64,000 bases of DNA, taken from assembly GCA_015060165.1 (NCBI GenBank), contig SUZC01000005.1, positions 103,887 through 167,886 on the forward strand, read 5' to 3'. The notes under the pieces were generated by a model. The model was not told the origin of the DNA and made no database searches. It saw only the letters and a program-made list of their open reading frames with translations. Both the position numbers and the translations under genes were made by a program. Positions 59,179 to 64,000 of the stretch are shown piece after piece. This DNA is from Rikenellaceae bacterium. GTDB taxonomy: Bacteria; Bacteroidota; Bacteroidia; Bacteroidales; Rikenellaceae. How positions within the stretch are numbered: the first letter of the stretch is position 1; each line of letters starts with the position of its first letter.

Positions 59179-60822
<1,644 letters not shown>

Positions 60823-60911
60823 TCAGCCACTCGGAGGGGGAGATGTGAAATGTTTTCTATCTTGCTTGGAGCGAGATGATGTAGTCGATCCCGAAAGGTC
60901 TATAATATTGA

Positions 60912-60949
60912 AGAGGAGCTGCCCTGAAGGGCTGGCTCCTCTTTTTTTT
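60912..60949 (+). terminator. terminator of groES-groEL
   Basis: AGAGGAGC and GCTCCTCT pair, with an inner GCCCT/AGGGC pairing, followed by eight Ts, about 90 bases after the groEL stop. Confidence 0.93.
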
Positions 60950-60971
60950 GTCTGCTCGAAATGGCGGTTTG

Positions 60972-61739
60972 TTACCTGTTGTGTTGTCTGATGTGTTGCT
61001 TGACTCGTTGCTTGGCACGTTGGCGTTCGTCGAAAATTAGGCGAGCAAGTACACCCTTGAGTTCAAAGCTATTGTCGCTTCGGTTCATTTGTTGTGCGTA
61101 TCGTTCGAGAATGTAGATGTAGGCGGCGGTGCCGCACGATAGACGGCGCATATTATCGATTCTCTCGCGGTCTGATAACCGACGTTTGAAATCCATTCGG
61201 TTGGTGTCAATGAGCTGAAATGAGTAGTTGCCATTGGCATTATGCCGGTATAGGATGTTGGTTATGTTGAGGTCGCGATGGAGTATGCCTGCGTTGTGTA
61301 TGGTGATGATAAAGTCGGTCATAGCATCCATCAGCGGCTCCAATGCGGGAGCGTTGTGAGGGTAGTCGTTGACAACATCCATAGATTGATAGTTGCTGTG
61401 GAGCGAGATGAAGTAGCTGTTTGCGAGTACCCCTCGGTTGCGGATGTCGATGGATGCAACGGCTTCGGGAGAGTCAATGCCTAAGTTTCTAAGTCGTGTG
61501 GCGTGCAGGTAGGCTCGCTGAGCTTTGCTGCGGCGTAGTCGGCCATAGATGAACCGATTAAGTAGTGAGGGACATTGGTAGCTCTTTATGACTAATTGTA
61601 TGCCATTGACCTCGACGGATTTGATGATGTTTCTTCCGTTGTGTAGCATAAGCCCAAACTTCGGGTCGGCGAAACGTGATGGAATGGCTGTAATGAATTC
61701 TTGTAGTGCTAAATATTTAGGATTTAGATAGTTATGCAT
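60972..61739 (-). CDS. InaA-type lipopolysaccharide kinase-like protein
   Basis: A 255-residue protein-kinase-like fold protein of the InaA/Kdo kinase family. The ATP-binding Lys is in LVIKSYQ (K52). The catalytic loop is HRDLNITNIL (residues 154-163), with Asp156 as the catalytic base and Asn161 as a metal ligand. A DFG-like IDTNRMDF follows near 176. Members phosphorylate Kdo or heptose of the LPS inner core, so this protein probably works at the cytoplasmic face of the inner membrane. It is a single gene with its own TAATTTTG -7 box upstream on the minus strand (about 61780-61773). Confidence 0.85.
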   Translation of the reverse strand: MHNYLNPKYLALQEFITAIPSRFADPKFGLMLHNGRNIIKSVEVNGIQLVIKSYQCPSLLNRFIYGRLRRSKAQRAYLHATRLRNLGIDSPEAVASIDIRNRGVLANSYFISLHSNYQSMDVVNDYPHNAPALEPLMDAMTDFIITIHNAGILHRDLNITNILYRHNANGNYSFQLIDTNRMDFKRRLSDRERIDNMRRLSCGTAAYIYILERYAQQMNRSDNSFELKGVLARLIFDERQRAKQRVKQHIRQHNR

Positions 61740-61912
61740 TTAATAATGTTGTTTGAGTGTTTGTGTTGGTAGCAAAATTACGAAATAGTTTTCCCTATTA
61801 ATAGTGCCGGTGTACGTTTCGACCAGCGAATAATTCCAATTGGAGTGTAACGGCTCGGTTTTTATTGTTTTAGGCTACAAAATGGCTATCGGACGAGTGT
61901 TTAGGCGGGGTA

Positions 61913-61944
61913 TTTGCATTGTTCGCGGCAAATTAGTAACTTTG
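61913..61944 (+). promoter_or_regulatory. promoter of the TlpA-like lipoprotein gene
   Basis: TTTG at 61913-61916, a 20-base spacer, and TAACTTTG at 61937-61944 make a consensus Bacteroidetes housekeeping promoter 30 bases before the start codon. Confidence 0.82.
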
Positions 61945-61974
61945 TTTTGCTGAAACATTGGTATGTGGTAGGAT

Positions 61975-62520
61975 ATGATGAATGATTTTTGGCATAGGGT
62001 ATTGGCGTGGAGTGTGGCTCTTGGGGTGGTTTTGTTTGTTATGGGTTGTATAAGCGACGGAAACGAGACCTCCGACGAGACTACGCTTGTGAACGTGGGG
62101 CAGCAGGCACCAGACTTTACGGTCGAGATGCTCGATGGCCGAATGATTCGTTTGTCGGAGTTGCGGGGCAAGGTGGTGATGCTAACATTTTGGGACCCAG
62201 AGTGTCCGACGTGTCGTGCTGAGATGGCAGCTGCGCCTAGCCGCATAGTAGGGCGTATGGAGGCGGCTGGTGTTGTGTATCTGCCCATATCGCGTGGTTA
62301 TGAGAGGCAGACAATAGCAGATTTCTGGCAGAAAAACGGTTATGAGTTTGCTGTGGGGTTAGATCCTAAAAAGGCAATCTACACGCTCTATGCGACTAAG
62401 TTTGTGCCGCGTACGTTTCTTATTGATAAGCAAGGTGTGATTCGTAGCTTATACGTGGAGTATGAGTTGGAGCAGCTTGAGCAGATTCTCTCGTCGGCTG
62501 AGGCTATGTCACAAATGTAG
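61975..62520 (+). CDS. TlpA-family thioredoxin-like lipoprotein
   Basis: Envelope-anchored thiol-disulfide reductase of 181 residues, lipobox cysteine C25 (VVLFVMGC). The thioredoxin/AhpC-like domain follows: APDFTVEMLDGRMIRLSELRGKVVMLTFWDPECPTC with the redox pair C77 and C80, and FVPRTFLIDKQGVIR with the cis-Pro. It is likely to reduce disulfides in periplasmic proteins or support cytochrome maturation. The CPTC active site differs from the common CPPC or CGPC. The gene is alone between a promoter and an AT-rich gap. Confidence 0.88.
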   Translation: MMNDFWHRVLAWSVALGVVLFVMGCISDGNETSDETTLVNVGQQAPDFTVEMLDGRMIRLSELRGKVVMLTFWDPECPTCRAEMAAAPSRIVGRMEAAGVVYLPISRGYERQTIADFWQKNGYEFAVGLDPKKAIYTLYATKFVPRTFLIDKQGVIRSLYVEYELEQLEQILSSAEAMSQM

Positions 62521-62723
62521 TGTATGAGGTGCAAAAGTGTAAATCGAGCCAAGTCATATTGCTAGGTTAGGATACAAAAAAATAGGACGCTATTTCACAA
62601 TAGTATCCTATTCCCCTTAAATTATTTAAAACATTAAAGAAATGAAAAAAAAATTTTTCATTCAAAAGTATATAAAATAATTATAATGACAAAATTTTTG
62701 TAAAAAAATCCTCGATGATATGT
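62521..62723. other. AT-rich intergenic stretch
   Basis: No gene is evident. A hairpin AATAGGACGCTATT/AATAGTATCCTATT (about 62581-62613) probably ends the lipoprotein transcript. From about 62620 to 62723 the sequence is extremely AT-rich, with AATGAAAAA/TTTTTCATT as an inverted repeat and a 12-codon frame (MKKKFFIQKYIK) that I regard as chance. Confidence 0.5.
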
Positions 62724-62755
62724 AAAAAAATACCCGCAGACCAACTTGTGCGGGG
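62724..62755 (-). terminator. terminator of the SDR gene
   Basis: CCCGCA and TGCGGGG pair across GACCAACTTG. On the minus strand it is followed by TATTTTTTT. It lies about 65 bases after the SDR stop. Confidence 0.8.
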
Positions 62756-62819
62756 ATTTGTTGTTAGTGGTTGAGTAGTGAACTACTCTATCATAGCTTG
62801 CTGGATAGCGGCTGTTGCA

Positions 62820-63581
62820 CTAAGGTCTAAGGCCACTACCACCTTGCAATGTGATGGTCTCGCCTGTTACATACTCGGCATCTTCAGAGGCGAGGAATAC
62901 GCACACACGGCCGATATCGCCCTTTGGATCGGCAAAGTGTCCCAACGGAATACCCTGTATGGTCTTCTCATATAGCTCGGGGAAGTTCTCACGCCACTGC
63001 TGCAAGCTCTCGGTCATAGCCAAAGGACAGATGACATTTACTCGCACACCATCGGGGCCCCACTCGGCGGCGGCCACGCGCGACATACCTCGAATACCCT
63101 CCTTAGCTGCGGCATACGACGCTTGCCCCAACTTACCAAACAGACCTGCACCCGAAGCAAAATTAATCACCGAGCCTCGCGAAGCCTTAAGATATGGGAA
63201 GCACTCGCGCATATAGAAGAATGCGGCATACAGACCAGAGTAGATTGCAAGGTCAAAATCCTCCTTCGTATGCTCAACCAGTGGCATACCCGATTTCGAC
63301 ACCTGCGCATTGTTTACCAATGTATTGAGTTTGCCAAACTTCTCGATGGTCTTCTTAACAACCATTTTGATAGCCTGCTCGTCGGCACCATCGGCCACAA
63401 TGGGCAATACCTCGATGCCGTATCGCTCCTCTAATTTCTGTTTTGCCTCAAGCAGGCGAGATTCGGTTCTACCTGTGAGTACGAGGTTTGATCCCTCCTC
63501 GGCAAAGGCCTCTGCCAAGCCGAATCCAATTCCCTTACCGCCACCTGTGATGAGGGTGACATTTCCATTCAAGCGTTTCAT
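62820..63581 (-). CDS. SDR family NAD(P)-dependent oxidoreductase
   Basis: Classical short-chain dehydrogenase of 253 residues. The cofactor site is ITGGGKGIGFGLAEAF (TGxxxGxG pattern, residues about 11-22), followed by NNAQ for the central sheet, the catalytic Ser in NFASGAG and the Tyr-Lys pair in YAAAKEGIRG. It ends TGETITLQGGSGLRP, the usual SDR tail. The substrate is not readable: 3-oxoacyl-ACP or a sugar/steroid alcohol are possible. It is cytosolic and transcribed alone on the minus strand. A TAATTTTG -7 box lies about 75 bases upstream of its start. Confidence 0.88.
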   Translation of the reverse strand: MKRLNGNVTLITGGGKGIGFGLAEAFAEEGSNLVLTGRTESRLLEAKQKLEERYGIEVLPIVADGADEQAIKMVVKKTIEKFGKLNTLVNNAQVSKSGMPLVEHTKEDFDLAIYSGLYAAFFYMRECFPYLKASRGSVINFASGAGLFGKLGQASYAAAKEGIRGMSRVAAAEWGPDGVRVNVICPLAMTESLQQWRENFPELYEKTIQGIPLGHFADPKGDIGRVCVFLASEDAEYVTGETITLQGGSGLRP

Positions 63582-63818
63582 AATTATCGCACATTAAAAT
63601 TATTCAATACTACTAACATCTCTACGATTAGCGAACCGTGAGTGAGTGTTACTCCAAAATTAATCATTTTATGACACAATTTACCATCTTGGCGCAAAAA
63701 AATATATCACTTCAAAACAATTATCTTGCAATAACGATACATTTCACAAAATACAACTGATAGAATTCACCGAAGCTGAACGATAGAGTAGGGGAGGGTT
63801 TATTATTGGATAAGATGT

Positions 63819-63856
63819 AAAAAAATGAGAGGCACTCCTAAAGGAATACCTCTCAA
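63819..63856 (-). terminator. terminator of the GGGtGRT-family gene
   Basis: GAGAGG and CCTCTC (with further partial pairing inside) form a stem. On the minus strand it runs into ATTTTTTT, 22 bases after the stop codon. Confidence 0.82.
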
Positions 63857-63877
63857 AATATCTGTAAACCAAATCGT

Positions 63878-64000
63878 TTACTTAGCCATAGCCTGCTGAA
63901 CGGCAACGGCAACAGCAACTGTTGCACCTACCATTGGGTTGTTACCCATACCGAGGAAGCCCATCATCTCAACGTGTGCGGGAACTGATGAAGAACCTGC
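63878..64000 (-). CDS. GGGtGRT-family protein, C-terminal 40 residues (partial)
   Basis: The last 40 codons of a gene that continues beyond the right edge. Its end, SVPAHVEMMGFLGMGNNPMVGATVAVAVAVQQAMAK, matches what I recall as the conserved tail of the GGGtGRT protein family: anaerobe proteins of about 330 residues, named for a glycine-rich motif outside this window. The function of the family is not established. The recognition rests on memory of the tail only, so it is less certain than a full-length match. Confidence 0.7.
   Translation of the reverse strand, partial: AGSSSVPAHVEMMGFLGMGNNPMVGATVAVAVAVQQAMAK

Noticed and set aside
62642..62680. Possible 12-codon leader peptide in the AT-rich gap
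   Set aside because: Lysine- and phenylalanine-rich only because of A/T runs; no downstream gene on that strand that it could control.
62783..62830. Frame reading SATAAIQQAMIE after the SDR gene, similar to the GGGtGRT tail at 63.9 kb
   Set aside because: Too short, overlaps the end of the SDR gene in another frame, and no further similarity upstream; probably chance.

Overview
The window looks like chromosome of a gut Bacteroidales bacterium, most likely Alistipes or a close relative in the Rikenellaceae. The reasons are Bacteroidetes-type promoters (TTTG/TTGG, about 19-20 bases, TAnnTTTG), few Shine-Dalgarno sequences, many lipoproteins with an acidic stretch after the lipobox cysteine, the bamD-rpoZ-coaBC-recN gene order, and Bacteroidetes families such as DUF4493, PCMD, EFR1 and SDR-type threonine dehydrogenase. 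No plasmid or phage genes, CRISPR array, complete IS or SusC/SusD pair was found.

Layout. 1-7.8 kb: end of a catalase, pncB, an EFR1 ferredoxin-flavodoxin protein, a short DprA-like protein, a hairpin-rich segment with tRNA-Gly and a 3' tRNA scar, a phosphodiester glycosidase, a cyclophilin, threonine dehydrogenase and a beta-propeller lipoprotein. 8.1-17.9 kb: a one-strand carbohydrate operon with two paralogous GH2 enzymes, galactose mutarotase, a six-hairpin glycosidase-like protein, galactokinase and a sialate O-acetylesterase family esterase. Together these could release, deacetylate and phosphorylate galactose from a glycan. 18.3-22.5 kb: the housekeeping bamD-rpoZ-coaBC-recN block, followed by a GH88 hydrolase and a porin-like barrel. 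24.6-37.5 kb: tRNA-Val, tRNA-Leu, miaA and mostly minus-strand metabolic and secreted enzymes (sugar isomerase, SGNH hydrolase, sdaA, ppa, acyltransferase, M28 peptidase, GH141-like beta-helix protein, glnA). 37.8-39.9 kb: an M3 peptidyl-dipeptidase lipoprotein. 40.1-45.3 kb: a compact [FeFe]-hydrogenase operon, with a group B-like enzyme followed by all three maturases HydE, HydG and HydF. 45.4-56 kb: two outer-membrane barrels divergent from five consecutive surface-type lipoproteins (fimbrillin-like, DUF4493, DUF4493, DUF4493-like plus PCMD, PCMD). 56.3-64 kb: tRNA-His with a second 3' tRNA scar, a heparinase II/III-type lyase, groES-groEL, an InaA-type kinase, a TlpA-like thioredoxin lipoprotein, an SDR, and the end of a GGGtGRT-family gene.

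The strongest non-obvious signals are these. (1) The two divergent promoters between the barrel pair and the lipoprotein operon carry the same 13-base element at exactly the same distance from the -7 box, which suggests one regulon and one surface apparatus. (2) Two tRNA genes (Gly and His) are each followed by a terminator, a short insert, a direct repeat of the tRNA 3' end that breaks in the T-loop, and a second terminator; this is the geometry of attL/attR scars of tyrosine-integrase elements. (3) A sigma-54-like -24/-12 element overlapped by a perfect palindrome lies upstream of groES-groEL. (4) A dispersed hairpin repeat of about 125 bp occurs within and at the end of the galactoside operon.
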